Source: an uncultured Pseudomonadota bacterium
GTDB lineage: Bacteria > Myxococcota_A > UBA9042 > CAIXZC01
DNA length: 33,493 bases
NCBI GenBank assembly: GCA_937884235.1
Contig: CALGBT010000574.1
Span: 1-33,493 of the forward strand
Reading direction: 5' to 3'
The position numbers and the translations under genes were made by a program. Position 1 is the first letter of the stretch. Every line of letters begins with the position of its first letter. Below, one piece after another: positions 16,882 to 25,199 of this stretch. Below the pieces are notes generated by a model, which did no database searches, was not told the origin of the DNA, and worked only from the letters and a program-made list of their open reading frames with translations.

Positions 16882-17430
16882 CTACTCCGTTTGCGCAAGG
16901 GTCTCAACGGTGAACTCACCGTTGGTATAGATACAAAGCTGAGCGGCTACTTCCATGGCTGCCCGGGCCAGAGCCTCGGTATCCATCTCGGTGTGTCGGG
17001 CCAGCGCCCGGGCCGCCGCCACTGCGTAGGGACCGCCGGAACCAATGGCCGCGATGCCTTCTTCGGGCTCCACGATGTCGCCGGTTCCGCTGATGAGCAG
17101 CAGATTCTCCTTGTCCGCCACCAGGAGCATCGCCTGGAGCTGTCGCAGAGCCTTGTCGGTGCGCCAATCCTTGGCCAGTTCCACCGCCGCCCGCATGAGG
17201 TTCCCACTGTAGTCCTTCAGCTTCTTCTCGAACCGCTCGAAGAGGGCAAAGGCATCTGCTGTCGAGCCGGCAAAACCTGTCAGTACCTGCCCATCATAGA
17301 TGCGGCGCACCTTGCGGGCGGACCCCTTCAGGACGGTGTCGCCCAGGGTCACCTGGCCATCCCCCACGAGGACCACCTGCCCTTTGCGACGGACACCTAG
17401 AACGGTTGTGCTTCTCACTCTACTCTTCAC
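16882..17430 (-). CDS. hslV: ATP-dependent protease proteolytic subunit HslV
   Basis: 182 residues. The N-terminus [15 protein letters not shown] gives, after removal of seven residues, the mature catalytic Thr (the first of TT), as in known Hsl[15 protein letters not shown] and the KVRR motif follow, with [14 protein letters not shown] near the C-terminus. The start codon is GTG at 17430 with AGAGGAGG seven bases upstream, and it overlaps the xerC stop as GTGA. A second in-frame GTG at 17418 would give MRSTT. The protein forms the double-hexamer peptidase that works with HslU. Confidence 0.97.
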   Translation of the reverse strand: MKSRVRSTTVLGVRRKGQVVLVGDGQVTLGDTVLKGSARKVRRIYDGQVLTGFAGSTADAFALFERFEKKLKDYSGNLMRAAVELAKDWRTDKALRQLQAMLLVADKENLLLISGTGDIVEPEEGIAAIGSGGPYAVAAARALARHTEMDTEALARAAMEVAAQLCIYTNGEFTVETLAQTE

Positions 17431-18326
17431 GATCGGTCCTCCTCTCGGGGATGGGCCTTGCGATAGGCCGCCATGATGGTCTTCATGTCCAGATGCGTAT
17501 ACTTCTGCGTGGTTGACAAGTTGGCGTGGCCCAACAACTCCTGAATGGTGCGCACGTCAGCTCCCTCTTCGAGCATGTGGGTGGCAAATGAGTGGCGGAG
17601 CATGTGGGGGTGGAGAGGCTTCCCTACTCGCCCGGCACTGCGATCCAGGAGCCGGCGCACCGACCGGTCCGACAGCCGCCGTCCCCGCCGACCATAGAAG
17701 AGCGCAAGGGGATCGTGCCCCTGCTGCCACCGTTGACGCTCCGCCAGGTAGGCTTGCAACGCGGCAACCGCCTCATCCCCCAGGAAAGCAAGGCGCTCCT
17801 TGCCCCCTTTACCCCGCCTGATGCGAACCTCCCGACTGCGTAAGTCCACGTCACGTTCGTCCAGGCCGGCCAACTCCGAGACTCGCATGCCGGTGCCGTA
17901 GAGCAGCTCTAGCACAGCCCGGTCTCGCAGGGTATCCGGGTCGTCCAAATCCCTGCATCCACCCACCAGATTCAGCGCCTCCCCCTGGGTCAACACTGCC
18001 GGCAATCGCTGGGGAAGCCTGACGCCGGGCAAGAGATCAGCAGGGTTCTCCTGAATCAGACCCTCCCGCTGCAAGAAGCGGTAGAACGTGGTGATGCTGG
18101 CCCGTCGCCGAGAGACCGTTGCGGCCGCATATCGCACCACCTGCAGCCCCAGGAATTCGCGCAACTGCTTGCGGCGGGCACGGGCCAGAGAGAGACGTTT
18201 GTCCGCCAGAAAATCGGCGAGCATGCCAAGGTCAGCCCGGTAGTTGCGGAGGGTATGCGGCGAGAATCCGCGCTCGACGCGCAGATAGGTTTCAAATCGC
18301 GCCATCAACTCGGTGCGTTCATCCAT
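17427..18326 (-). CDS. xerC: Tyrosine recombinase XerC
   Basis: 299 residues with the SAM-like N-terminal core-binding domain (about 1-95) and the catalytic domain. All active-site residues are visible: Arg148 (TGMRVSEL), Lys173 (RGKGGKER), His241-Arg244 (HPHMLRHSF), His267 (LLGHANLST) and nucleophile Tyr276 (TQKYTH). XerC resolves chromosome dimers at dif with XerD. The link to hslVU is the conserved one found in many bacteria, so this is a housekeeping gene and not a mobile integrase. The ribosome-binding site GGAGG lies just before the ATG. Confidence 0.95.
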   Translation of the reverse strand: MDERTELMARFETYLRVERGFSPHTLRNYRADLGMLADFLADKRLSLARARRKQLREFLGLQVVRYAAATVSRRRASITTFYRFLQREGLIQENPADLLPGVRLPQRLPAVLTQGEALNLVGGCRDLDDPDTLRDRAVLELLYGTGMRVSELAGLDERDVDLRSREVRIRRGKGGKERLAFLGDEAVAALQAYLAERQRWQQGHDPLALFYGRRGRRLSDRSVRRLLDRSAGRVGKPLHPHMLRHSFATHMLEEGADVRTIQELLGHANLSTTQKYTHLDMKTIMAAYRKAHPREEDRS

Positions 18327-18498
18327 ACCGCCTCCACTCGTCTAGGATAGTACAGATTGCCCGCCACGCAATGCACTTCGTCGTCGGCACTATTGCTCGC
18401 AAGGGATCTCTCTGGTACTTTCACAAGGGTCTACACTTGTACCGATGGACCTGTGTAAGTGGCGAAGGCGCCGCCCACAAATCGGCTTTGAGGTGAAT
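18327..18498. other. Divergent intergenic region between xerC and the GH35-like lipoprotein gene
   Basis: 172 bases that must carry the promoters of both units. I found no convincing -35/-10 pair; weak -10-like elements are present near both ends. An open frame continues upstream of the lipoprotein start to 18445 but has no signal-peptide character. Confidence 0.4.
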
Positions 18499-21400
18499 AT
18501 GAAAACCTGGCGACAACACGTACGCTGGCTGGCCACGCTGATGCTCCCCTGCATGATGCTGGCCTGTTCCAATGGCGAAGGCAAAGCGGAAGAGGAAGAT
18601 TCTACTTTTGTCTTCCCGGTGTTCGATACCTATAAGCCCCCTGCGGATATCACCAGCGAAGATCTGCGCCTTGACGATCTTGATGTTATCTATAGCGAAA
18701 CCCCGTTTGTAGCCGATGGGGAAATCATAGAACCAGACCTCCCCGACATTGAAACGGCAGATGGGGACGATGCCATCCAGCCCGTCGATTTGCCCGATGT
18801 TCCTGATATCGAGCCAGACCTGGACGTCACAGAGGACGAAATCGAAGGCCCCATAGACTACCCGTTCCAGTCCTTCGGGCCACTCACTTTGAGCATGAAA
18901 GGGCCGATGCTGAATGGCCAGTACATTCAGTTGCGAATGGCGGAAGTAAGCTACTGGAAATACCCGGCTGAGCAGTGGGAGGCACTTCTGGACCGGGTCA
19001 AACAGGCGGGTTTCAACGGTATCTACCTGAGCGTCTGCTGGGCCCATCACGAGCGAGAGCAGGGTAACTTCGACCTGTCCACCGGCAACCGTAATCTGAG
19101 CAGCTTCATGGAACTGGTCAAGCTCAGCGGGCTCTACGTCTACGTCGGAGCTGGCCCCTGGATCGACCGTGAAGCCGGCGGCTGTCTCCCCACCTGGCTG
19201 GCGGCTGGGGCGAAGGCCAACGTCTCTCCCGTGCCCGATGGTCAGTTCGCCCTGCGTCTGGCCGACGCCGATTTCCAGCAAGCCTTCATGGCCTGGTTCG
19301 ATCAGGTCAACGCCGTCCTCGCAGGCTATCAGGTCACCTCCTTTCCCCAGGGACCGATTCTCTTCTACCAGTTGGAATCAAGCTACGATCTGTACACCTT
19401 CTTCAAGGATGCCGACGGGCGCATCCAGCAGGAGATGCTGGGCATCCAGCCGCTCCCGGTAAATATCGGGCTCTACATGGCTCAGCTGCGAGATACGGTT
19501 CAAGCCGACGGTATCACCGTGCCACTGGTGACCTCCATTACCGGGGACTTTGAGAATGGCGGCCGCCGCGTATTGGGAACCGGTGATACCCCGGGCATCT
19601 ACCCCGTGGCGGACCTCTACACCGAAGATGAATATGAGAGCATGGAGTTGAAGCTCTGGAATTTGCGCAAGGAGATGCGCAAGGCCGAACTGCACGGGCA
19701 GGTCTACATGGTGGTTCCTGGTATTGCGGTAGGAGTGGTCCCCTCTCCGGCGCATATGGCCCGCCTCCTCATGGCCGGTGCTGACGTGGTGGTGGTGCGC
19801 GACTTCGCTGCCGCTTCGCTGCCGCTTGCACACCAGGCAGTGAGCCTCGACCGGGAAGGTATCGACGTCTTCTCCCAACTAAGCGAAGCCAGAGTGTCGT
19901 TGGGTTCAAGCCGTCGCGACCTCGCATCGCCGGTGACTCTTTCGGGATTGCCCCGGCCCTCCTTCTGGCGATTCCGCCAGCTCAACTACTACATGTCCCT
20001 CTTTGGCAGCGGCTTTCTGGGCAAGGACCTGCCCTACCGCACGGGCCCCAACAAGACCGGCTCGCCCCACTCTGTGGTCCTTTCTGAACCAGCCATTGGC
20101 GCCATTGAGGACAAGTACAGCCCACCTGTTCCCGGCCCGGCTTCGGGGATTATTGAAGTCATGCTCGACCACTTCAAGGCCTGGTACATGGAGGCCATAG
20201 GTGCCGAGCCCACGGGACGAGCGACCTACTACTTCGACACAGCAACCGGATCGTTGCTAGTTCACCTTGTCAATCTCGATCAGGTGGATGGCGATGCCAA
20301 TGCCCACGAAAGGGAAGATCTGATCACGAAACTGACGGTGAACGGACAGAAGGTCCCCCGTCACTCCAACATCGTTGTGCCTGCCACCAGCGAAGAGACG
20401 GGGGGCGAAAGTGCTCTAGGATGGGGCAGCAAGCTCATTATCCTCAACTACCCGCTGGGTATCGGCTATCCGCTGCTTGAGTACGCCTCCTCCAATCTCG
20501 CCGCGGCACGGCAGTTCAACAGCCGGATGCTGATTGTGGCCCACGGAAAGCCGATGGTGAAGTCCGGGGGGGTCTACTTCACTGAACCGGGGGAGATCTC
20601 GCTGGCCAATATCGGCGGCATTCCTCAGATCATTCTTAATGCGCTGCCTGAAGGTGGCATCCATACCGACCCCGGGGGTAGAATCGCCGTCCAGTTCCAG
20701 CACAACGACACCGGCTATCTGGTACTGGGACTTCCCGGCGGGAAGGAGCTGGTGCTGGTGGCCACTACCACCGCAGTCGCCCGCAACCTCCAGTTTGTCT
20801 ACCAGAAGAGCGGCTATGAAATGGCCATTATGGGCTTCGACCGTATCGACGAGGTCATCGAAGATGAGACCGGCCTGACCATTCAAGGTCGCGTCTCGCC
20901 ACCGGCCGGGGAGTTCATCATTCTCACCGACAAGAAGCCCTTCAAGGTGAACGCCAACGGGGCGGCAGCTGACTGCGACTGGGAACCGCAGGTTGGTGCG
21001 CTCCATTGCAATATGCCCCTTCTCTCCATGCCCGATGCTGCAATTCCCCTGGGGGACTTCTATTCTCGCCAGGAAAACTACAATGGCGCCACGTCGGACT
21101 TGGGGGCCAACGAGTATCCCGATCAATTCGCCCAGGTCGAGTTCGCACCGGTATCGCTGGATAACGATTTGCTCCAGGCTGATGCTGGCATTGCCTGGTA
21201 TGCCGCCGACGTTGAACTTGGCGCGGTATCGCCAAACCTGGAGGGTTTTCTCAATATCGCCGGGGCCGCGGACATCGTTTCGGTTTTCATCAACGGTACC
21301 TACCTGGGCTCGTCATCACCCCTGGGCAACGTGCCCATGGCAGCCACCGACGTAGCCATCGGCCTGGCCGCGGCCGGGTTCCGGATTCCGGCCGGGGTCC

Positions 21401-22305
21401 TAGTGCAAGGCAGCAACAACGTCGCCATCCGGGTGGTGGCCCTGGGGCGCGCCAACACCTCGCTGCCGCTCTTCTACGCTTCCGCCCCCCTCCTCCCACC
21501 TGAACTCGACCCCCTCGCTTCGCTCATGCCGCACGTCGCAGTAGAGGGTCTTAACGCCAACCACTACAAGGGATTGTGGGGCAACGTCAAGCTCACAGTG
21601 GGAGCACTATCGGCCCCGGTATCCGGTCCCTGGACCATCAGCAAAGGAGACGCTGACCGGCTGGCCCGTCCCTATGGCATGCTTAAGGGCTGGCACGCCA
21701 TGAATTCCAACCCAAGCACCCCGGGGAGCCAGGGTTTTGCCTACGCTACCGCGATTTCTCAGGACACGCCCATGGCCCTCCAGGATGGTCAGATGACCTG
21801 GGTTACGTCGACCTTCTCTTCAGGCGCCATGGGTGAACTGGAGGGGGGCTTGGAGTTGGTCGTGGAAGGTCGCAGTGCCATGGCTCTGGTATTCCTCAAC
21901 GGCACCTTCGTCGGCACCTGGTTCTCCGATTTTGAGGCCCTGAGCCAGGCGCTCTACTCGAAGCTGGTGCAAGGTGCCGGGACACGCCAGCTCCTGGCCA
22001 ATCTGGATGCTCCACACTTCGGCTCCAGCAATGCGGACATCATCTCCCTGCCGGACCACCTGGTGAGCAAGAGTGGGGGGCAGGACAACCGCATCACTGC
22101 ACTCTTCATCGATCTTTCACCAGCACTGGCCGCAGATCTAGCCCTGCCGACCATAGGCACCATCTCCGGCCAGGGCAAGATTGAGCGCTTCGAGTTACGG
22201 TGGAACGGCGACAACTGGTTCCCGGATGCCTCTGCCGAGGAGTCCATGGTCATCCAGACCGGCATTGAAGTGGAACTGCAGGCCGCACCTGCACCTGAGC
22301 AGTAG
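18499..22305 (+). CDS. GH35 beta-galactosidase-like lipoprotein with altered active site
   Basis: 1268 residues. The start at 18499 is chosen because GAGGTG precedes it and the lipoprotein signal MKTWRQHVRWLATLMLPC...LAC (lipid Cys23) begins there. An acidic Asp/Glu/Pro-rich linker (about 30-125) leads to a GH35-like TIM barrel (about 135-460): WKYPAEQWEALLDRVKQAGF, SVCWAHHEREQGNFDLS, GAGPWIDREAGGCLPTWL. The family motif QVENEYG, whose second Glu is the acid/base, is replaced by QLESSY (291-296), so that Glu is Ser295. I also cannot find the usual nucleophile motif. Two beta-sandwich regions resembling the jelly-roll domains of beta-galactosidases follow (for example VSVFINGTYLGSS and ALVFLNGTFVGTWF). 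It is probably a surface carbohydrate-binding protein or a much-altered glycosidase. Confidence 0.85.
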   Translation: MKTWRQHVRWLATLMLPCMMLACSNGEGKAEEEDSTFVFPVFDTYKPPADITSEDLRLDDLDVIYSETPFVADGEIIEPDLPDIETADGDDAIQPVDLPDVPDIEPDLDVTEDEIEGPIDYPFQSFGPLTLSMKGPMLNGQYIQLRMAEVSYWKYPAEQWEALLDRVKQAGFNGIYLSVCWAHHEREQGNFDLSTGNRNLSSFMELVKLSGLYVYVGAGPWIDREAGGCLPTWLAAGAKANVSPVPDGQFALRLADADFQQAFMAWFDQVNAVLAGYQVTSFPQGPILFYQLESSYDLYTFFKDADGRIQQEMLGIQPLPVNIGLYMAQLRDTVQADGITVPLVTSITGDFENGGRRVLGTGDTPGIYPVADLYTEDEYESMELKLWNLRKEMRKAELHGQVYMVVPGIAVGVVPSPAHMARLLMAGADVVVVRDFAAASLPLAHQAVSLDREGIDVFSQLSEARVSLGSSRRDLASPVTLSGLPRPSFWRFRQLNYYMSLFGSGFLGKDLPYRTGPNKTGSPHSVVLSEPAIGAIEDKYSPPVPGPASGIIEVMLDHFKAWYMEAIGAEPTGRATYYFDTATGSLLVHLVNLDQVDGDANAHEREDLITKLTVNGQKVPRHSNIVVPATSEETGGESALGWGSKLIILNYPLGIGYPLLEYASSNLAAARQFNSRMLIVAHGKPMVKSGGVYFTEPGEISLANIGGIPQIILNALPEGGIHTDPGGRIAVQFQHNDTGYLVLGLPGGKELVLVATTTAVARNLQFVYQKSGYEMAIMGFDRIDEVIEDETGLTIQGRVSPPAGEFIILTDKKPFKVNANGAAADCDWEPQVGALHCNMPLLSMPDAAIPLGDFYSRQENYNGATSDLGANEYPDQFAQVEFAPVSLDNDLLQADAGIAWYAADVELGAVSPNLEGFLNIAGAADIVSVFINGTYLGSSSPLGNVPMAATDVAIGLAAAGFRIPAGVLVQGSNNVAIRVVALGRANTSLPLFYASAPLLPPELDPLASLMPHVAVEGLNANHYKGLWGNVKLTVGALSAPVSGPWTISKGDADRLARPYGMLKGWHAMNSNPSTPGSQGFAYATAISQDTPMALQDGQMTWVTSTFSSGAMGELEGGLELVVEGRSAMALVFLNGTFVGTWFSDFEALSQALYSKLVQGAGTRQLLANLDAPHFGSSNADIISLPDHLVSKSGGQDNRITALFIDLSPALAADLALPTIGTISGQGKIERFELRWNGDNWFPDASAEESMVIQTGIEVELQAAPAPEQ

Positions 22306-22351
22306 GGTCATCACCTCCCCTCTTGCGGCACCGGCAATGCAGCCGAAAATC

Positions 22352-22380
22352 TTGACTTCACCCTCTAACTGATGTTTCAT
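22352..22380 (+). promoter_or_regulatory. Candidate sigma-70-type promoter upstream of the FHA cluster
   Basis: TTGACT (22352-22357) and TTTCAT (22375-22380) are 17 bases apart, in the 128-base gap between the GH35-like gene and the FHA-TadA gene. The -35 matches five of six consensus bases and the -10 four of six. Confidence 0.35.
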
Positions 22381-22433
22381 CGAAGCCGGGTGTAACGCAA
22401 GGTCGACTAAGTATCCCGTGCCAGGAGGACCGA

Positions 22434-24368
22434 ATGTTCGTAGTCTCTGTAAGGGAGCGTGGTAAGGAAGAACACAAATTCACCTTCCGAAAACCTGGAG
22501 TAGTTATTGGACGGCTACGCTCCAATGACATCATCTTGCCCAAACGCAACATATCCAAACGTCATGCTCGACTGGAGTTGACCGCAGACGGCAAAATCTT
22601 GCTGGTCGACAATGGCAGCACCAACGGCAGCTATGTGAACGGCAAGAAGGTCAGTGAGACCATTGAGGTGGGGCCCGAAGACAAGGTCTTCATGGGTGAC
22701 TACATTCTTCAGGCACAGATCCTTGAGGATACCTCAGCTATCGATGGCCTGGGCAAGGAAGACATCGGCCAGATAGTGGGCGGTGACAGCCAGGGACAGG
22801 ACCGACCGACAGTGGCGGACATCGACTCCAGCATCCTCGATGAGGAGCTGCGGCGAATGGAGGCCGAGCAGAGCGAACTTGGGCCCGCGACCGTAGTCGT
22901 CGATCCCCTCGACGTTCCCACCGAGCCGCCTCCCGGCCTGCTTGAGGAGACCGGGCTCGACATGGATCTGGTTGCGGAAGACATGGCAGAGACCATGCGC
23001 TTCAAGGAAGCCAGTGAATCCACCGGCGGCGAAGTTCAGTTTGAGGTTGAGTTAGAGGAAGCAGTTCCGGAAGCCGAGCCGGTACCCGAGCCTGCCGTCG
23101 AAGAGCAGCCTGAGGCCGCCTTGGACGACCTCGAAGAACTCATTGATATTGCACTGGAAGATGACTTCGAAGCCACCGTTGAGCCGGACGAACAGCTGGT
23201 GGAGGAAGTGGACGACAAGGTTGAGGAACTCGTTGCGGTTCCGACTCCGACTCCGGCAACCACAGCCGCGCCAGTGGCCGCCACGGCCTTTGCGCCTTCA
23301 GTGAGCCGCCTTGAAACCAAGTTGGCCAGCGCCCTGGAAAGCCACTATGACGACGTTGCGGCAGCCTTCGACCAATGGCTCGAAGAAGGGGGCAAGCCCG
23401 AGGGGGCCCGGGGGCAGATAGGATCATTGCTCATCGATGCACTCGGCGACGCCGCCGGCGATCAACTGGATGAACTCGTCGACCAGGTGGTGGCTGAGCT
23501 AAACTACATCGGTGTGGTTGCCTCACTCCTCGAAGAACCCCGGGTCGGCGAGGTCTTCGTGGCTCCGTCCGGTCGCATCCAGGCCTTCGACTGGGCTGGA
23601 AATCGCCTCGATATCAACGCCTCCCTCTCCTGTCCGGCAGCCTGCGGCCGGGTGGCCGAGCGCATCCTCGATGCCGCAGGCAACACAGGCGATAGCTTCG
23701 CTGAAGCGCGCTTGCAGGATGGCACACTGGCGCGGGTCTTCATGGTTCCCTACGCCGCCGAGATCCCAGCATTGCGTTTTGTCCGTCCCTTCCAAACCTC
23801 CATGTCATTGGCCAAACTTCAGGATACCGGGGTAGTTACTGCGGCCCAGGCAGCAGAACTAAAGAAGGCCGTCACGGCCAGGCGTAACATCCTCGTCACT
23901 GGCCCCAAGACCTCAACCATGACCCTGTTGATCCACTCCTTGGTCGCGGCCATCGACCCGTCGGAGCGCCTGTTGGTTTCGGGCGATCGCTTCGCCGGTG
24001 GACCGGGACTGGAGAACGCCACCATCTTTGCGGCGCGCGCAGTCCATTCACATGATTTTTCGGAGGCCTGCTCGCAGATGGGATTTGACCGGGTCGTGCT
24101 TGAAAATGGCGCCGGAGATACGGTTGTTGCGACTATGGAACTGGGCGCATTGCTGCAGATTCCATACATCGCCTCGGCACGCCTCAACGACCCGACCAAT
24201 CCCACGGCCCTGCTGGGAATGAGCAATGAAGAAACCCGGCTCGCCCTGCTTGATTCTCTGGACCGGGCCGGAGTCATCCTCGTCGCCACTGGCGATGCTG
24301 GAGTTGATTCCATCTCCCTGTTCACCCTTCAGGCTGGTGAGCCGAAACTGGTAGACATCTCTGCCTGA
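22434..24368 (+). CDS. FHA domain protein fused to a degenerate TadA/CpaF-like ATPase domain
   Basis: 644 residues. An N-terminal FHA domain (about 4-100) has the phosphothreonine-binding residues: Gly26-Arg27, SKRH (41-44) and NGSTNGSYVNG (60-70). A long acidic Glu/Asp/Val/Pro-rich linker (about 105-290) follows. The C-terminal part (about 300-644) follows the CpaF/TadA type II/IV secretion ATPase pattern (LLEEPRVGEVFVAPSGR, ARLQDGTLARVFMVP, LRFVRPF, ARRNILVTG). However, where GGTGSGKTT is expected it reads GPKTSTMT (490-497), without the essential Gly-Lys-Ser/Thr, and the Glu-Asp motif after ER is also lost. ATP hydrolysis is therefore unlikely. AGGAGG five bases before the ATG gives a strong start. 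It may bind proteins phosphorylated by a Ser/Thr kinase. Confidence 0.88.
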   Translation: MFVVSVRERGKEEHKFTFRKPGVVIGRLRSNDIILPKRNISKRHARLELTADGKILLVDNGSTNGSYVNGKKVSETIEVGPEDKVFMGDYILQAQILEDTSAIDGLGKEDIGQIVGGDSQGQDRPTVADIDSSILDEELRRMEAEQSELGPATVVVDPLDVPTEPPPGLLEETGLDMDLVAEDMAETMRFKEASESTGGEVQFEVELEEAVPEAEPVPEPAVEEQPEAALDDLEELIDIALEDDFEATVEPDEQLVEEVDDKVEELVAVPTPTPATTAAPVAATAFAPSVSRLETKLASALESHYDDVAAAFDQWLEEGGKPEGARGQIGSLLIDALGDAAGDQLDELVDQVVAELNYIGVVASLLEEPRVGEVFVAPSGRIQAFDWAGNRLDINASLSCPAACGRVAERILDAAGNTGDSFAEARLQDGTLARVFMVPYAAEIPALRFVRPFQTSMSLAKLQDTGVVTAAQAAELKKAVTARRNILVTGPKTSTMTLLIHSLVAAIDPSERLLVSGDRFAGGPGLENATIFAARAVHSHDFSEACSQMGFDRVVLENGAGDTVVATMELGALLQIPYIASARLNDPTNPTALLGMSNEETRLALLDSLDRAGVILVATGDAGVDSISLFTLQAGEPKLVDISA

Positions 24369-24385
24369 AACAATGAACCGGGTAG

Positions 24386-25117
24386 ATGAAAGGGACACCG
24401 CACCGATTCGAACTCACCATCACCACCGCTGACGGTCACACCCACGTCTTCCCTCTACCCGAAGGTGAGCACGTCGTCGGCCGCTCCCTGGCCTGCGAAA
24501 TCTACGTCTCAGAGGCTTCACTCTCCCGCCAGCACCTCCGTATCAGTGTCGCAGGCAGCAGCCTCTCGGTTACCGACCTGGAGAGCCTCAACGGCACCCA
24601 ACTCAGGGACCAACCCCTCACCGGCAGCGCTCCCGTCAAGCCCGGGGAGCCACTGGTACTCGGCGAACTTGAGGCCACCATCAGAGACGCCAGCGCTGAA
24701 GTTGGAGCCGATCAGGTCTGGCTCGAAGTGCTCAACACTTCTTTGCGGGGCAAAGTCTATGAGGTGACCAGTTCAAGGATCATTATCGGCCGCTCCGGGT
24801 CAGTCGATTTCCCCATCGACCATCCCACCATCTCCCGCGCTCACGCCGTGCTATCTTACTCTCCGGACGACCGAGCCTGGCTCCTTGAGGACCGGAAGAG
24901 CGCCAATGGCACTTTCGTCAACAATGTCATGGTCTCGCAGTCGCTGGTCACCGGCGACGATACCCTCAGAGTAGGGGACGTGGAGCTACGCTTCACTCGC
25001 CAACCCCCGGCAGGCAACCGTCAACGCACCGGCCTGCTCATTGTCCTGATGCTGCTACTGGCAGGCTCCATCGGGGTCCTCCTCGCCGACCTCTTTGGCC
25101 TGCTGGTCTCGCCCTGA
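24386..25117 (+). CDS. Dual-FHA-domain protein with C-terminal membrane anchor
   Basis: 243 residues. The first FHA domain (about 8-100) has GEHVVGRSLACEIYV, SLSRQHLRIS and DLESLNGTQL; the second (about 113-210) has IIIGRSGSVDFPI, TISRAHAVLS and DRKSANGTFVNN. Both keep the Gly-Arg, Ser-Arg-x-His and Asn-Gly residues, so both should bind phosphothreonine. A single hydrophobic helix near the C-terminus (about 216-238) makes it tail anchored with the FHA domains in the cytoplasm. It starts 17 bases after the FHA-TadA-like gene and is probably co-transcribed with it. Confidence 0.9.
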   Translation: MKGTPHRFELTITTADGHTHVFPLPEGEHVVGRSLACEIYVSEASLSRQHLRISVAGSSLSVTDLESLNGTQLRDQPLTGSAPVKPGEPLVLGELEATIRDASAEVGADQVWLEVLNTSLRGKVYEVTSSRIIIGRSGSVDFPIDHPTISRAHAVLSYSPDDRAWLLEDRKSANGTFVNNVMVSQSLVTGDDTLRVGDVELRFTRQPPAGNRQRTGLLIVLMLLLAGSIGVLLADLFGLLVSP

Positions 25118-25199
25118 CCGGATGTCCGGCCTCCGGACAATGGGTTTGCGCCCAGGTGCAGGGCCATGTAAGATGCTGTCGTTCATGGAGGGTGTGAGG

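Noticed and set aside
17427-18326. Tyrosine recombinase as a mark of an integrated element
   Set aside because: It is in the conserved xerC-hslV-hslU order with no attachment-site repeats or phage genes nearby.
18421-19281. 286-codon minus-strand open frame
   Set aside because: Antisense to the GH35-like gene, which has a signal peptide, ribosome-binding site and fold motifs.
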